Origin: Burkholderia puraquae
GTDB taxonomy: Bacteria > Pseudomonadota > Gammaproteobacteria > Burkholderiales > Burkholderiaceae
Length of the DNA stretch: 64,000 nt
NCBI RefSeq assembly: GCF_002099195.1
Contig: NZ_NBYX01000025.1
Span: 1-64,000, forward strand
Direction: 5' to 3'
Position numbers and translations under genes: made by a program. This document shows positions 19,275-28,273 of the stretch, piece after piece. Position 1 is the first letter of the stretch, and every line of letters begins with the position of its first letter. The notes beneath the pieces were generated by a model. That model did not search any database, was not told where the DNA came from, and saw only the letters and a program-made list of their open reading frames with translations.

Positions 19275-20620
19275 GCTTGGCTCCCGGAAAGGCGGCGCAC
19301 GTTCGCGCCGACGGCGGTCAGTTTGGCTTCCATGCGGTCGTAGCCGCGGTCCAGGTGATAGATGCGGTCGACGAGCGTTTCGCCGTCGGCACGCAGCCCG
19401 GCGATCACGAGGCTCGCCGACGCACGCAGGTCGGTCGCCATCACGTTCGCGCCCGACAGTTTCTCGACACCCGTCACGAGCGCGGTGTTGCCGTCGATCG
19501 TGATGTTCGCACCGAGCCGGTTCAGCTCCTGCACGTGCATGAAGCGGTTCTCGAAAATGGTTTCGACAACCTGCGCGGTGCCCGTCGCGACCGTATTGAG
19601 GGCCATGAACTGCGCCTGCATGTCGGTCGGGAACGCCGGGTATTCCGACGTGCGGATCGTCACCGCCGACGGCCGGCGGTCCATCTTCACGCGCAGCCAG
19701 CTGTCGCCTTCCTCGATCGACACGCCGGCTTCGCGCAGCTTGTCGATCACCGCGTCGAGGATGTGCGGGCGCACGCCCGTCAGCATCACGTCGCCGCCCG
19801 CCGCCGCGACCGCGCACAGGAACGTGCCGGCCTCGATGCGGTCGGGGATCACCGAGTGGCGCGCGCCGTGCAGCCGCTCGACGCCCTGGATCACGAGGCG
19901 ATCGGTGCCGATGCCGTCGATTTTCGCGCCCATCTCGACCAGCAGGTGTGCGAGATCGCTCACTTCCGGCTCGCGTGCGGCGTTTTCGATCACCGTCTCG
20001 CCGTCGGCGAGCGTCGCGGCCATCAGCAGGTTTTCCGTGCCCGTTACCGTGATCATGTCGGTCACGATGCGCGCGCCTTTCAGGCGCTTCGCGCGGGCTT
20101 CGATGAAACCGTGCTCGATGCTGATCTCGGCGCCCATCGCCTGCAGGCCCTTGATGTGCTGGTCCACCGGACGCGCGCCGATCGCGCAGCCGCCCGGCAG
20201 CGACACCTTCGCCTCGCCGAAACGCGCGAGCAGCGGCCCAAGCACGAGGATCGAGGCGCGCATCGTCTTCACGAGCTCGTACGGCGCGACGAGGTTGTCG
20301 ACGCGCGACGCGTCGAGCTGCACGCGGCAGCCGTCGGTCTCGCTCTTCACGCCCATCTGGTTCAGCACCTTCAGCGTGGTGCGCACATCCTTGAGATTCG
20401 GCACGTTGTCGAGATCGACCGGATCGGCGGTGAGCAGCCCCGCGCACAGGATCGGCAGCGCGGCATTCTTCGCGCCCGACACGACGATCTCGCCCGACAG
20501 GCGGCGGCCGCCTTCGATCACGAGCTTGTCCATCCCATGGCCATGCGATTCCCCGTTGGCGGCCGGGTGTGCCGTGGCGACGCTCTGGACGGCGTCGCGC
20601 TCGTTGACGGTGACTTGCAC
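19271..20620 (-). CDS. murA: UDP-N-acetylglucosamine 1-carboxyvinyltransferase
   Basis: MurA adds enolpyruvate to UDP-GlcNAc, the first committed step of peptidoglycan synthesis and the fosfomycin target. From the ATG at 20620 it has 449 residues; an in-frame ATG at 20533 would start exactly at the conserved [15 protein letters not shown]. The family motifs [30 protein letters not shown] (with the fosfomycin-reactive cysteine) and [12 protein letters not shown] are intact. It lies 14 nt after ibaG and overlaps hisG, so cell-wall and histidine genes are physically coupled. Confidence 0.95.
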   Translation of the reverse strand: MQVTVNERDAVQSVATAHPAANGESHGHGMDKLVIEGGRRLSGEIVVSGAKNAALPILCAGLLTADPVDLDNVPNLKDVRTTLKVLNQMGVKSETDGCRVQLDASRVDNLVAPYELVKTMRASILVLGPLLARFGEAKVSLPGGCAIGARPVDQHIKGLQAMGAEISIEHGFIEARAKRLKGARIVTDMITVTGTENLLMAATLADGETVIENAAREPEVSDLAHLLVEMGAKIDGIGTDRLVIQGVERLHGARHSVIPDRIEAGTFLCAVAAAGGDVMLTGVRPHILDAVIDKLREAGVSIEEGDSWLRVKMDRRPSAVTIRTSEYPAFPTDMQAQFMALNTVATGTAQVVETIFENRFMHVQELNRLGANITIDGNTALVTGVEKLSGANVMATDLRASASLVIAGLRADGETLVDRIYHLDRGYDRMEAKLTAVGANVRRLSGSQA

Positions 20621-20634
20621 TCAGTAATTTCCGT

Positions 20635-20874
20635 TTATGCGTTCTGCCATTCGGCGGGCGTCAGCGTCTTCATGCTGAGCGCGTGAATTTCCTGCTTCAT
20701 GCGATCGCCGAGCGCCGCGTAGACGAGCTGGTGCCGCTGGATCGGCCGCTTGCCCTCGAAGGCCGCCGACACGATCGTCGCGAAAAAATGCTGGCCGTCG
20801 CCTTCGACTTCCAGATGCGTGCAGGCGAGACCGCCGGCGATGTATTGCTTGACCTGTTCGGGAGTCGGCAACAT
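20635..20874 (-). CDS. ibaG: BolA/IbaG family protein
   Basis: This is a 79-residue protein with a class II KH-like BolA fold. IbaG partners with monothiol glutaredoxins and is linked to acid resistance and iron-sulfur handling in E. coli. Visible features are the N-terminal helix [36 protein letters not shown] and [13 protein letters not shown], which contains the conserved histidine. The placement directly before murA and downstream of mla genes matches the E. coli arrangement. Confidence 0.92.
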   Translation of the reverse strand: MLPTPEQVKQYIAGGLACTHLEVEGDGQHFFATIVSAAFEGKRPIQRHQLVYAALGDRMKQEIHALSMKTLTPAEWQNA

Positions 20875-20930
20875 GGTGTAAGGCTCCTGTCGGCGCGCGC
20901 CGCCCGGATGGCGGCCGCTGCCTGTCGATA

Positions 20931-21770
20931 TCAATGACGCAGTTTGTAGCCGGTCGCGAGCAGCCGCATCGCGATCAGCGCGAGCAGCACGAAGAAACCG
21001 GTGACGATCGCGAGGCTCGCGAACGGGTTGATGTCGGACGCGCCGAAGAACCCGAAACGGAAACCGTCGATCATGTAGAAAAACGGATTGAGACGCGAGA
21101 TCTCGCGCCACACGGGCGGCAGCGAGTGCGTCGAATAGAACACGCCGGACAGGAACGTCAGCGGCATGATCAGGAAGTTCTGGAACGCGGCGAGCTGGTC
21201 GAACTTCTCGGCCCAGATCCCGGCGATCAGGCCGAGCGTGCCGAGGATCGCCGAGCCGAGCAGCGCGAACGCAATGATGAACAGCGGCGCCGCAAAATGC
21301 ATCGGGATAAACCAGATCGTCACGACGAACACGCCCGCGCCGACCGCGAGGCCGCGCACGACGGACGCAAGCACGTACGCGCCGAAGATGTCGCGGTACG
21401 ACAGCGGCGGCAGCAGCATGAACACGAGGTTGCCGGTGATCTTCGACTGGATCAGCGACGACGAGCTGTTCGCGAACGCGTTCTGAAGCACGCTCATCAT
21501 CACGAGGCCCGGCACGAGAAAGCTTACGTACTCGACGCCCGGATACACCTCGACGCGGCCCGACAACGCATGGCCGAAGATCGTCAGATACAGCAGCGCC
21601 GTCACGATCGGCGCGCACACCGTCTGGAACGACACTTTCCAGAAGCGCAGCAGTTCCTTGTAGAACAGCGTTTGAAACCCGCTTCCCGACACTCGCCGGG
21701 CCGCCCCAAGAGTGGCGGGCGCCCCCTCGGGGGGCAGCGAACGCAGTTCGCGTGGGGGTTGTTGATTCAT
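20931..21770 (-). CDS. ABC-2 type exporter, permease subunit
   Basis: This 279-residue membrane protein has six predicted helices and the ABC-2 pattern LNPFFYMIDGFRFGFFG near the C-terminus. It forms an exporter with the ATPase encoded just upstream; the substrate is unknown. The ATG at 21770 overlaps the ATPase stop (ATGA) and has GAGGG 6 nt upstream. Residues 2 to about 26 are translated from a GC-rich repeat, and the conserved core starts at VSGSGFQTLFYKELLRFWK. A GTG at 21692 is a possible alternative start but lacks a good ribosome-binding site. Confidence 0.88.
   Translation of the reverse strand: MNQQPPRELRSLPPEGAPATLGAARRVSGSGFQTLFYKELLRFWKVSFQTVCAPIVTALLYLTIFGHALSGRVEVYPGVEYVSFLVPGLVMMSVLQNAFANSSSSLIQSKITGNLVFMLLPPLSYRDIFGAYVLASVVRGLAVGAGVFVVTIWFIPMHFAAPLFIIAFALLGSAILGTLGLIAGIWAEKFDQLAAFQNFLIMPLTFLSGVFYSTHSLPPVWREISRLNPFFYMIDGFRFGFFGASDINPFASLAIVTGFFVLLALIAMRLLATGYKLRH
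21697..21764. repeat. GC-rich hairpin repeat of the type scattered in betaproteobacteria
   Basis: The stretch contains a CCCCCTCGGGGGG hairpin followed by CGAACGCAGTTCG and GCGTGGGGG, and is preceded by GGGCCGCCCCAAG. I recognise this arrangement as a short repeat seen many times between genes in Burkholderia and related genera. That recognition is from memory and the copy number cannot be checked here. It lies inside the coding sequence of the ABC permease, right after the start codon. Confidence 0.6.
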
Positions 21771-22693
21771 GCCAATCCCTCGATCACCTCGGCCCCGTTC
21801 ATCACCTGGACGAACACATCCTCGAGGTCCGCCTTGCGGACCTCGATCTCGTCGAACGTGCAGCCCGCCGCGCGGCATTGCGCGAGGATGCGCTCGACAT
21901 CGTCGTAGCTCGTCAGGCGCAGCAGGTGCTCGCCCGGCGCGCGGGCGGCCGGGTCGGACTCCAGCCCGCGCAGCTCGGCCGGCAGCGCGCCGGTCGCGAA
22001 GCGCAGGTAAAGCTGCAGCCCGGCGAAGCGGCGCAGCAGCGCGTCGGTGCGGTCGAGCGCGACCACTTCGCCACGGCGCAGCATCGCGATGCGGTCGCAC
22101 AGCGACTCGGCTTCCTCGAGGTAGTGAGTGGTCAGCACGATCGTGTGGCCCTCGCGGTTCAGGCGCGAGATGAATTTCCACAGCGTCTGGCGCAATTCGA
22201 CGTCGACGCCGGCGGTCGGTTCGTCGAGCACGATCACGGGTGGCCGGTGCACGAGCGCCTGCGCGACCAGCACGCGGCGCTTCATCCCGCCCGACAGCGC
22301 GCGCATGTTCGCGTCGGCTTTCTCGGTGAGGTCGAGATTGGCCATCACTTCGTCGATCCAGTCGTCGTTGCGGCGCAACCCGAAATAGCCGGACTGGATC
22401 CGCAGCGTCTCGCGGACGGTGAAGAACGGATCGAACACGAGTTCCTGCGGCACGACGCCGAGTGCGCGACGCGCGCCACGGAAGTCCTTGACGACGTCGT
22501 GACCGCGCACCGAGATACTGCCTTCGTCGGCCCGTGCGAGCCCGGCGAGGATACTGATGAGCGTGGTCTTGCCTGCGCCGTTGGGGCCGAGCAGACCGAA
22601 AAACTCGCCCTCCTCGACCGACAGGCTGACGCCCTTGAGCGCCTGAAGCGACTTGTAGCGCTTCTTGACGTGACGGATTTCTATGGCTGACAT
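21767..22693 (-). CDS. ABC-2 type exporter, ATP-binding subunit
   Basis: This 308-residue cytoplasmic ATPase starts SAIEIRHVKKRYKSLQALKG and has Walker A GPNGAGKTT, the Q-loop in GVVPQEL, signature LSGGMKRRVLVA and Walker B VIVLDEPTAGVD. A C-terminal domain (about 230-308) is typical of drug or polysaccharide ABC-2 exporters. It is coupled to the permease by a 4-bp overlap. The pair lies between mlaB and ibaG, where E. coli has no gene, so it is an addition to the conserved block. Confidence 0.92.
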   Translation of the reverse strand: MSAIEIRHVKKRYKSLQALKGVSLSVEEGEFFGLLGPNGAGKTTLISILAGLARADEGSISVRGHDVVKDFRGARRALGVVPQELVFDPFFTVRETLRIQSGYFGLRRNDDWIDEVMANLDLTEKADANMRALSGGMKRRVLVAQALVHRPPVIVLDEPTAGVDVELRQTLWKFISRLNREGHTIVLTTHYLEEAESLCDRIAMLRRGEVVALDRTDALLRRFAGLQLYLRFATGALPAELRGLESDPAARAPGEHLLRLTSYDDVERILAQCRAAGCTFDEIEVRKADLEDVFVQVMNGAEVIEGLA

Positions 22694-22789
22694 GACTGTG
22701 CGCGACGCCAGGGCCGCGACGCCTATTCTGTGCTTGCTGCGAATGAAAATGGGGGCCGGACGCCGATTGGCTGCCCCGCAAAACGCTTG

Positions 22790-22795
22790 ATTATA
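22790..22795 (-). promoter_or_regulatory. Candidate -10 box for the ABC exporter operon
   Basis: A perfect TATAAT on the minus strand lies about 97 nt before the ATPase start, in the longer-than-usual gap after mlaB. No good -35 hexamer is seen at 16-18 nt, so the call rests on the -10 alone. The context CCCTATAAT is shared with the stronger candidate before mlaF. Confidence 0.4.
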
Positions 22796-22798
22796 GGG

Positions 22799-22822
22799 CA
22801 AACCGGCTGGGGGAGCCGGTGC
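22799..22822 (-). terminator. Possible weak terminator after mlaB
   Basis: ACCGGCT and AGCCGGT can pair around a five-base loop, and on the minus strand the stem is followed by TTGCCC rather than a long T run. It would be a weak terminator or attenuator between mlaB and the ABC exporter genes. Confidence 0.3.
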
Positions 22823-22885
22823 CGGAGGCACGCGGCCCGAAGCTTGCGCGCGCCGGCTGGCGCGGCAGGCTCCGGTCGGACAGGG

Positions 22886-23161
22886 TCAATGTCGCCCGGT
22901 GCCTTCGATGAGCGCGTCGACGCCATAAGCGCGCGCGAGGCTGGCGAGCTTCGGGGGGAGATTGAGGATGTCGAGGGTCGCGCCGCGCGTTTTGGCGGCA
23001 CGTTGCCATGCGAGCAGCACGGCGAGCGCGGACGAGTCGAACTGCGTCAGCGCCGCGCAATCGACGGCGGTCGCGCCCGCGCCGATGCGCGCAAGACCGT
23101 CCGCGAGCGCGGACTTCGCGCTCGCGACGGTCAGCGAGGAGCCGGCTTCGAAGCCGCTCAC
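22886..23161 (-). CDS. mlaB: MlaB-like STAS domain protein
   Basis: MlaB is the small cytoplasmic STAS subunit that stabilises the MlaFEDB lipid transporter. The 91-residue product contains DCAALTQFDSSALAVLLAWQ, the STAS core with conserved Asp-Ser, and ends in EGTGRH. The GTG at 23161 is chosen because it overlaps the mlaC stop (GTGA). It is the last gene of the mla cluster. Confidence 0.88.
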   Translation of the reverse strand: MSGFEAGSSLTVASAKSALADGLARIGAGATAVDCAALTQFDSSALAVLLAWQRAAKTRGATLDILNLPPKLASLARAYGVDALIEGTGRH

Positions 23162-23790
23162 GACGCTTGCTTGCCGGCGGCAAGTTGCTGGTTGCGCTGC
23201 GTGAGGAACTGGATCAGGCCGTCCACGCCGCTTTGCTGGATCTTCTCGTTGAACTGCTGCTGGTACGTCTGGATCAGCCATGCGCCGAGCACGTTCAGGT
23301 CATACACCCTCCAGCCGTTCGCCGTCTTGTACAGGCGGTAATCGATCTGGACCGGCTGGCCGTTGTTCATCGCGACCGTCTTCACGACGACATCGGTGTC
23401 GGCCGGATCGGCGCGGAACGGCGGGTACTGGATCTGCTGGTCCGGCTTCAGTTGCGCCAGCGCACCCGAATACGTGCGGATCAGCAGCAGCTTGAACTGC
23501 TCCTGAACCTGCTGCTGCTGCTCGGCCGACGCCGCGCGCCAGTTGCGGCCCATCGCGAGCTGCGTGGTACGACGGAAATCGGTGTACGGCAGGATGTCCT
23601 TGTTGACGATCGTAATGATGCGGTTGGTGTCGCCCTGCTTGATCGTCTGTTGCTTGACTTCGTCGAGCACCTGCTGCGTCGCGGTCTTGATCAGCGCCTG
23701 CGGGTTCGACTGGTCGACTTGCGCGTGGGCTGCGCTGCCGAACGAGAACAGCGCCGCGAAAACGGGGATCAGGAACAGTTTTTTCATCAT
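23158..23790 (-). CDS. mlaC: Periplasmic phospholipid carrier MlaC
   Basis: MlaC shuttles phospholipids between the outer-membrane MlaA complex and the inner-membrane MlaFEDB complex. The 210-residue product has a signal peptide (KKLFLIPVFAALFSFGSAAH, cleaved after AHA), then ILPYTDFRRTTQLAMGRNWR and VYDLNVLGAWLIQTYQQQFN, both typical of the family. Two adjacent ATGs (23790 and 23787) are possible; AGGT lies upstream of both. It overlaps mlaB by 4 bp. Confidence 0.92.
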   Translation of the reverse strand: MMKKLFLIPVFAALFSFGSAAHAQVDQSNPQALIKTATQQVLDEVKQQTIKQGDTNRIITIVNKDILPYTDFRRTTQLAMGRNWRAASAEQQQQVQEQFKLLLIRTYSGALAQLKPDQQIQYPPFRADPADTDVVVKTVAMNNGQPVQIDYRLYKTANGWRVYDLNVLGAWLIQTYQQQFNEKIQQSGVDGLIQFLTQRNQQLAAGKQAS

Positions 23791-23896
23791 GGTGACCTGC
23801 ATATGAGTCGATGCGTAGGTTGGAGCAGGTAGCTTACGCGCAAGTTCGCGCACGCTACCGACTGAATCGTTTCCGGCTGTAACGAATGTAAATCCG

Positions 23897-24862
23897 TCAG
23901 TGCAGCCGGATGCTCGGGAAGCGGAACCCGCCCGGCGACGGCGGCGCCACCTGCATCGGCGGCACGTTCGTTTCGCTGGCCGGATTCGGCGATTCGGCCG
24001 TGCCCGAAGCCGGTGCGGTCACCGCTGCGCCCGATGCGCCTGCCGGCGCCGTCGCACCACCCACCGCTGCCGCGCCCGCCGTACCGGCCGCGCCGGCTGC
24101 CGCCGGTGCGGCGCCGTCGTCCGGCAAATCGTACTTCGGCAGCGCGTCGTTGCTCGACGTCGCGGCCGCCTCGCCGCGCGCGTTGCTGATCAGCATCTGG
24201 CGGCGTTGCAGGTACGCGTTACGTACGAACGAATACTTGTCGAGTGCCGCGGCATCCAGCACGTCGCCCGCGCCGAGCAGGTTCGAACGCGTGTTGACGA
24301 GGTTGACGCCGAACAGGCCCCAGCTCAGGCCATCCGGCTTCACGTAGGTGAGCGGGTTGCCGACGTAGTCGACACCGAGGCCGGCCGTGTCGCGCAGCGT
24401 GCTCGGGCCGAGCAGCGGCAACACCAGATACGGGCCCGACGGCATGCCGTAGCGGCCCATCGTGATCCCGAAGTCGGCCGTGTGCTTCGGCAGCTTCGCG
24501 ATCGTCGCGACGTCGAACAGGCCACCGACGCCGAACACCGTGTTGATCACGACGCGCATGATGTCGCCGACGCCGTCCGCGATCCGCAGCTGCACGATAT
24601 TGTTCGCCGCGATGTAGACGTCGCCGATGTTCGAGAAGAAGTTCGTCACGCTGTCGCGCACCGGCTGCGGCACCACGTACTGGTAGCCCTTCGCGACCGG
24701 CTTCAACGCATACGTGTCGACCGTGTCGTTGAACTTGTACATCGTCCGGTTGAAGCCTTCGAGCGGATCGCCCTTGGTCGGCGTCTGCACGGTCGCGCAG
24801 CCGCTCAACGCGGCGACTGCCGCTACCGCCAGCGCGGCGTGCCTGATGCGGATCGTCTGCAT
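23897..24862 (-). CDS. mlaA: Outer-membrane lipoprotein MlaA (VacJ)
   Basis: MlaA removes mislocalised phospholipids from the outer leaflet of the outer membrane. The lipoprotein signal ends at the lipobox LSGC, followed by the family core DPLEGFNRTMYKFNDTVD, GVGGLFDVAT and PYLVLPLLGPSTLRD. After about residue 240 there is a long alanine/proline-rich tail that is low-complexity. The ATG at 24862 is preferred to 24868 because GAGGG is 8 nt upstream. Unlike in E. coli, mlaA is inside the mla cluster, between mlaD and mlaC. Confidence 0.92.
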   Translation of the reverse strand: MQTIRIRHAALAVAAVAALSGCATVQTPTKGDPLEGFNRTMYKFNDTVDTYALKPVAKGYQYVVPQPVRDSVTNFFSNIGDVYIAANNIVQLRIADGVGDIMRVVINTVFGVGGLFDVATIAKLPKHTADFGITMGRYGMPSGPYLVLPLLGPSTLRDTAGLGVDYVGNPLTYVKPDGLSWGLFGVNLVNTRSNLLGAGDVLDAAALDKYSFVRNAYLQRRQMLISNARGEAAATSSNDALPKYDLPDDGAAPAAAGAAGTAGAAAVGGATAPAGASGAAVTAPASGTAESPNPASETNVPPMQVAPPSPGGFRFPSIRLH

Positions 24863-24893
24863 GGTCATTACCCTCTTGTTTTCTCTCGCGTGG

Positions 24894-25454
24894 TTATTGG
24901 GCCGCCGAACCCGACGCGGCGGACACCGCCGACGCAGGCACCGCCACCGGTGCAGGCGCAGCCGGCGCGCCGACTGCCGGCTTCGCACCGCCCGCATCGG
25001 CGGCCTTGCTGTACAGGAACTGGCCGATCAGGTTCTCGAGCACGATCGCCGATTGCGTCATCGTGATCGTATCGCCCGCCTTCAGCATTTCCGTGTCACC
25101 GCCCGGATCGAGGCCGATATATTGCTCGCCGAGCAGGCCCGACGTCAGGATCTTCGCCGACGAATCCTTCGGGAACTGATACTGGCCGTCGACATCGATC
25201 GTGACAAGTGCCTGGTACGTGTTCGTGTCGAAACCGATCGCCTTCACACGGCCGACCACGACGCCGGCGCTCTTCACGGCCGCGCGCGGCTTCAGCCCGC
25301 CGATATTGTCGAATTTCATCTTCACCGTATAGGTCGGCTGAAACGACAGCGAGCTCATGTTGCCGACCTTCAGCGCCAGGAACAGCACCGCAAGGAAGCC
25401 CACCACCACGAACAGGCCGACCCAGAAGTCGAGAGCAGTCTTTTTCATCGTCAT
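24894..25454 (-). CDS. mlaD: MlaD, MCE-domain lipid transport subunit
   Basis: MlaD is the membrane-anchored MCE protein that forms a hexameric ring receiving lipids from MlaC. The 186-residue product starts with KKTALDFWVGLFVVVGFLAV (membrane anchor), followed by the MCE domain with VKMKFDNIGGLKPRAAVKSA, GVVVGRV and LTSGLLGEQYIGLDPGG. The tail (from about 155) is alanine/proline-rich. An alternative ATG at 25448 would shorten it by two residues. Confidence 0.93.
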   Translation of the reverse strand: MTMKKTALDFWVGLFVVVGFLAVLFLALKVGNMSSLSFQPTYTVKMKFDNIGGLKPRAAVKSAGVVVGRVKAIGFDTNTYQALVTIDVDGQYQFPKDSSAKILTSGLLGEQYIGLDPGGDTEMLKAGDTITMTQSAIVLENLIGQFLYSKAADAGGAKPAVGAPAAPAPVAVPASAVSAASGSAAQ

Positions 25455-25478
25455 CCCAAAATTTGGCTTGGCTGAGGC

Positions 25479-26246
25479 TTAGCTGAACATCAGCGCGGTC
25501 AGCAGGAAATCGAGGCCGAGTACGGCGAGCGACGCGAACACGACCGTCTTGGTGGTCGCGCGCGACACGCCCTCGGGCGTGGGCTTCGCTTCATACCCTT
25601 GAAACAGCGCAATGAAGGTCACGGCGAACCCGAACACGATGCTCTTCAGCACGCCGTTGCCGACGTCGGCCCAGACCTGCACGCCGCCCTGCATCTGCGA
25701 CCAGAACGCGCCCGGATCGACGCCGATCAGCACGACGCCGACGACGTAGCCGCCGAGCACGCCGACCGCATTGAAGATCGCGGCCAGCAGCGGCATCGCG
25801 ATGATGCCCGCCCACATGCGCGGCGCGATCACGTTCTTGATCGGATCCACCGCCATCATCTCGAGCGCGGTGAGCTGCTCGCCGGCTTTCATCAGACCGA
25901 TCTCGGCCGTCAGCGACGTGCCCGCGCGGCCTGCGAACAGCAGCGCGGTGACGACCGGCCCGAGTTCACGCACGAGCGACAGCGCGACCAAGAGGCCGAG
26001 CGCCTGCTCGGAACCATAGCGGTTCAGCGTGTAATACCCCTGCAGGCCGAGCACGAAGCCGACGAACAGCCCCGACACGGCAATGATCACGAACGAATAG
26101 TTGCCGAGGAAGTGGATCTGCTTCGTGACGAGCCGCGGCCGGCGCAGCAGCGGGAAGAATTCCAGCACGAGGCGCACGAACAGCCGCGTGCCGTAGCCCG
26201 CGCGCACGAGGCCACCGATGACGTAACGTCCGATCGCGCTGATCAT
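25479..26246 (-). CDS. mlaE: MlaE, permease of the Mla lipid transporter
   Basis: MlaE is the inner-membrane permease of the MlaFEDB complex. The 255-residue product has about five membrane helices and family stretches [40 protein letters not shown] and [14 protein letters not shown]. Its start overlaps the mlaF stop (ATGA). Confidence 0.95.
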   Translation of the reverse strand: MISAIGRYVIGGLVRAGYGTRLFVRLVLEFFPLLRRPRLVTKQIHFLGNYSFVIIAVSGLFVGFVLGLQGYYTLNRYGSEQALGLLVALSLVRELGPVVTALLFAGRAGTSLTAEIGLMKAGEQLTALEMMAVDPIKNVIAPRMWAGIIAMPLLAAIFNAVGVLGGYVVGVVLIGVDPGAFWSQMQGGVQVWADVGNGVLKSIVFGFAVTFIALFQGYEAKPTPEGVSRATTKTVVFASLAVLGLDFLLTALMFS

Positions 26247-27064
26247 GCGCGCCCTCCGCCGAGCCCGAAATCCGCTGCGAGCGGCGGGCTCGTGTAATGA
26301 AATTTGAACGGGCCGTCCGGCGCACCGTCGATGAACTGCCGCACGCTCGGATCGGTCGATGCGCGCAGTTCGTCGGGCGTGCCCTGCGCGAGCACGCCGC
26401 CGTTGGCCAGGAAATACACGTAGTCGGCGATCGCGAACGATTCCGGCACGTCGTGCGTGACGAGGATCGACGTGGCGCCCAGCGCCTGGTTCAGCGTGCG
26501 GATCAGGTTCGCGGTGATGCCGAGCGAGATCGGATCGAGGCCCGCGAACGGCTCGTCGTACATGATGAGCTGCGGATCGAGCGCGATCGCGCGTGCCAGT
26601 GCGATGCGGCGCGCCATCCCGCCCGACACCTCGGACGGCATCAGGTCGCGCGCGCCGCGCAGCCCGACCGCGTTGAGCTTCATCAGCACGAGGTCGCGGA
26701 TCAGGTCGTCGGGCAGGTCGGTATGCTCGCGCAGCGCGAACGCGACGTTCTCGAACACCGACATGTCGGTGAACAGCGCGCCGAACTGGAACAGCATGCC
26801 CATCTTGCGGCGCAGCGCGTACAGGCCGTCGCGCGTTTGCGCGCCGACATCGGCGCCGTCGAACAGCACCTGGCCGCGGCGCGCGCGCACGAGGCCGCCG
26901 ATCAGGCGCAGCACGGTCGTCTTGCCGCAGCCCGACCCGCCCATGACCGCGACCACCTGCCCGCGCCCGAAGCGCAGGTTCAGGTTCGACAGGACGAGGC
27001 GGTCGCCGTAGCCAAAGTCGACGTCGCGGAGTTCCAGCAGTGTGTCGGTAGGAGTGGGGCTCAC
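26243..27064 (-). CDS. mlaF: MlaF, ATPase of the Mla lipid transporter
   Basis: MlaF powers phospholipid movement by the MlaFEDB complex. The 273-residue product has Walker [12 protein letters not shown]-loop MLFQFGALF, signature [11 protein letters not shown], and Walker [15 protein letters not shown] short C-terminal extension ends in FGLGGGRA. It is the first gene of the mla cluster, with its own likely promoter in the gap after thiE. Confidence 0.95.
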   Translation of the reverse strand: MSPTPTDTLLELRDVDFGYGDRLVLSNLNLRFGRGQVVAVMGGSGCGKTTVLRLIGGLVRARRGQVLFDGADVGAQTRDGLYALRRKMGMLFQFGALFTDMSVFENVAFALREHTDLPDDLIRDLVLMKLNAVGLRGARDLMPSEVSGGMARRIALARAIALDPQLIMYDEPFAGLDPISLGITANLIRTLNQALGATSILVTHDVPESFAIADYVYFLANGGVLAQGTPDELRASTDPSVRQFIDGAPDGPFKFHYTSPPLAADFGLGGGRA

Positions 27065-27096
27065 GGAGCGGACAGTCCTTTTACGCAGAACGCCGA

Positions 27097-27126
27097 ATTA
27101 TAGGGCCTGCATTGGAATGATGTCGT
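27097..27126 (-). promoter_or_regulatory. Candidate sigma-70 promoter for the mla cluster
   Basis: On the minus strand a perfect -10 TATAAT (27097-27102) has an 18-nt spacer to ACGACA (27121-27126; four of six matches to TTGACA). The start point would be near 27090, giving a leader of about 26 nt. This would make mla transcription independent of the upstream thi riboswitch. Confidence 0.5.
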
Positions 27127-27148
27127 GACGGCGTTCCGGGCCCTGCGG

Positions 27149-28273
27149 TCAATGATTGTCAAATTGTCCGGGAAAACATTGCTGCAATGCAACAATGGCA
27201 GCCCGATAGTCGGCCGCGCCCGTCACCGCACTGACCACCGCGACACTGCCGACGCCCGTCGCCAGCACGGCCGGCAGCGCGTCGAGCCCCACTCCGCCGA
27301 TCGCGACGAGCGGCGCCCGCGCGCCCGCGAAGCGCGCATAGCGGGTGATCCGCGCAAGGCCCTGCGGCGGCGCGGCAACCGCCTTGGTCGCGGTCGCATA
27401 CACGGGCCCGAGCGCGAGGTAGCTCGGGCGTTCGTGCAGCGCCCGCAACATTTCGTAATAACCGTGGCTCGAAAGTCCGAGCCGCAGGCCCGCGCGCGCG
27501 ATCGCGGCCAGGTCAGCCGTTTCGAGGTCTTCCTGGCCCAGATGAACGCCGTACGCCCCCTCTTCTGCAGCGATCTTCCAGTGATCGTTGATGAACACGC
27601 GCGCATCCGGATAGCGACGCCCGGCCGCGACCGCGCGCACGATTTCCCGCCGCACTGTGTCCGGCGTTGCGCCTTTCACACGCAGTTGCACGGTCCGCAC
27701 ACCGCAATCGAGCACGCGCTCGACCCATTCGGCGTCCGGCACGACCGGATAAAGACCGAGTTGTGCGGGGCACGGCGCGAACGCTGGTTCGGGCGCGGCC
27801 GACAGCCCGGCGACACGCGGGAACCGCGCGGCGTCGACCGGCCACGCGTCGGCGGCATGCGTTTCGTCGCCGTCGCGCCAGGCCAGCGCCAGCACCAGCG
27901 CGTCGACCGGTGCGAAGCCGCAATCGAGGAACGCGGCGAGCGCGGCGATCCAGTCGTCCCCGAGCGGATGCGCGGCGTCGAGCGCGTAGCGCGCGCCCGC
28001 CGTGTGCAGCACCGCGCCCTGCTCGTCGAATTCGATCGCGACCGCGCCCGGCGCCGCGGGCCGCGACGCAGCCGACGCGCGCGCCTGCCCGACGCGGTCG
28101 CCGGCCGATACGATCAGCACGTCGCCATCGGCTGGCACATCGGGCACCGCGACGCAGAGCCGCCACGGCGCCGCGCCGCCCGGCCAGTCACCGAGCCGCG
28201 CCCGAATCCGTTCGGCCGCTTCGGCCAGTTCGTCGGCCGGCGGCCAGAATGCCTCGGCGAAACGCGCGCTCAT
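27149..28273 (-). CDS. thiE: Thiamine-phosphate synthase ThiE with an extra N-terminal domain
   Basis: ThiE joins HMP-pyrophosphate and carboxythiazole phosphate to make thiamine phosphate. The catalytic barrel occupies about residues 170-374, with QLRVKG, FINDHWKIA, GVHLGQEDL, the SSHGYYE loop, GPVYATATK and VAIGGVG. The product is 374 residues while stand-alone ThiE has about 210. The first 165 residues are an added domain that ends in GDDWIAALAAFLDCGFAPVD, a stretch resembling the GTGD-type loop and helix of ribokinase-fold ThiD; most ThiD motifs are absent. Its ATG overlaps the thiG stop. Confidence 0.92.
   Translation of the reverse strand: MSARFAEAFWPPADELAEAAERIRARLGDWPGGAAPWRLCVAVPDVPADGDVLIVSAGDRVGQARASAASRPAAPGAVAIEFDEQGAVLHTAGARYALDAAHPLGDDWIAALAAFLDCGFAPVDALVLALAWRDGDETHAADAWPVDAARFPRVAGLSAAPEPAFAPCPAQLGLYPVVPDAEWVERVLDCGVRTVQLRVKGATPDTVRREIVRAVAAGRRYPDARVFINDHWKIAAEEGAYGVHLGQEDLETADLAAIARAGLRLGLSSHGYYEMLRALHERPSYLALGPVYATATKAVAAPPQGLARITRYARFAGARAPLVAIGGVGLDALPAVLATGVGSVAVVSAVTGAADYRAAIVALQQCFPGQFDNH

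Noticed and set aside
18621-20447. A long frame continuous with hisG and extending through murA
   Set aside because: Only the part from 19274 is HisG. The upstream part is an out-of-frame shadow of murA, and hisG has its own start overlapping the murA stop.
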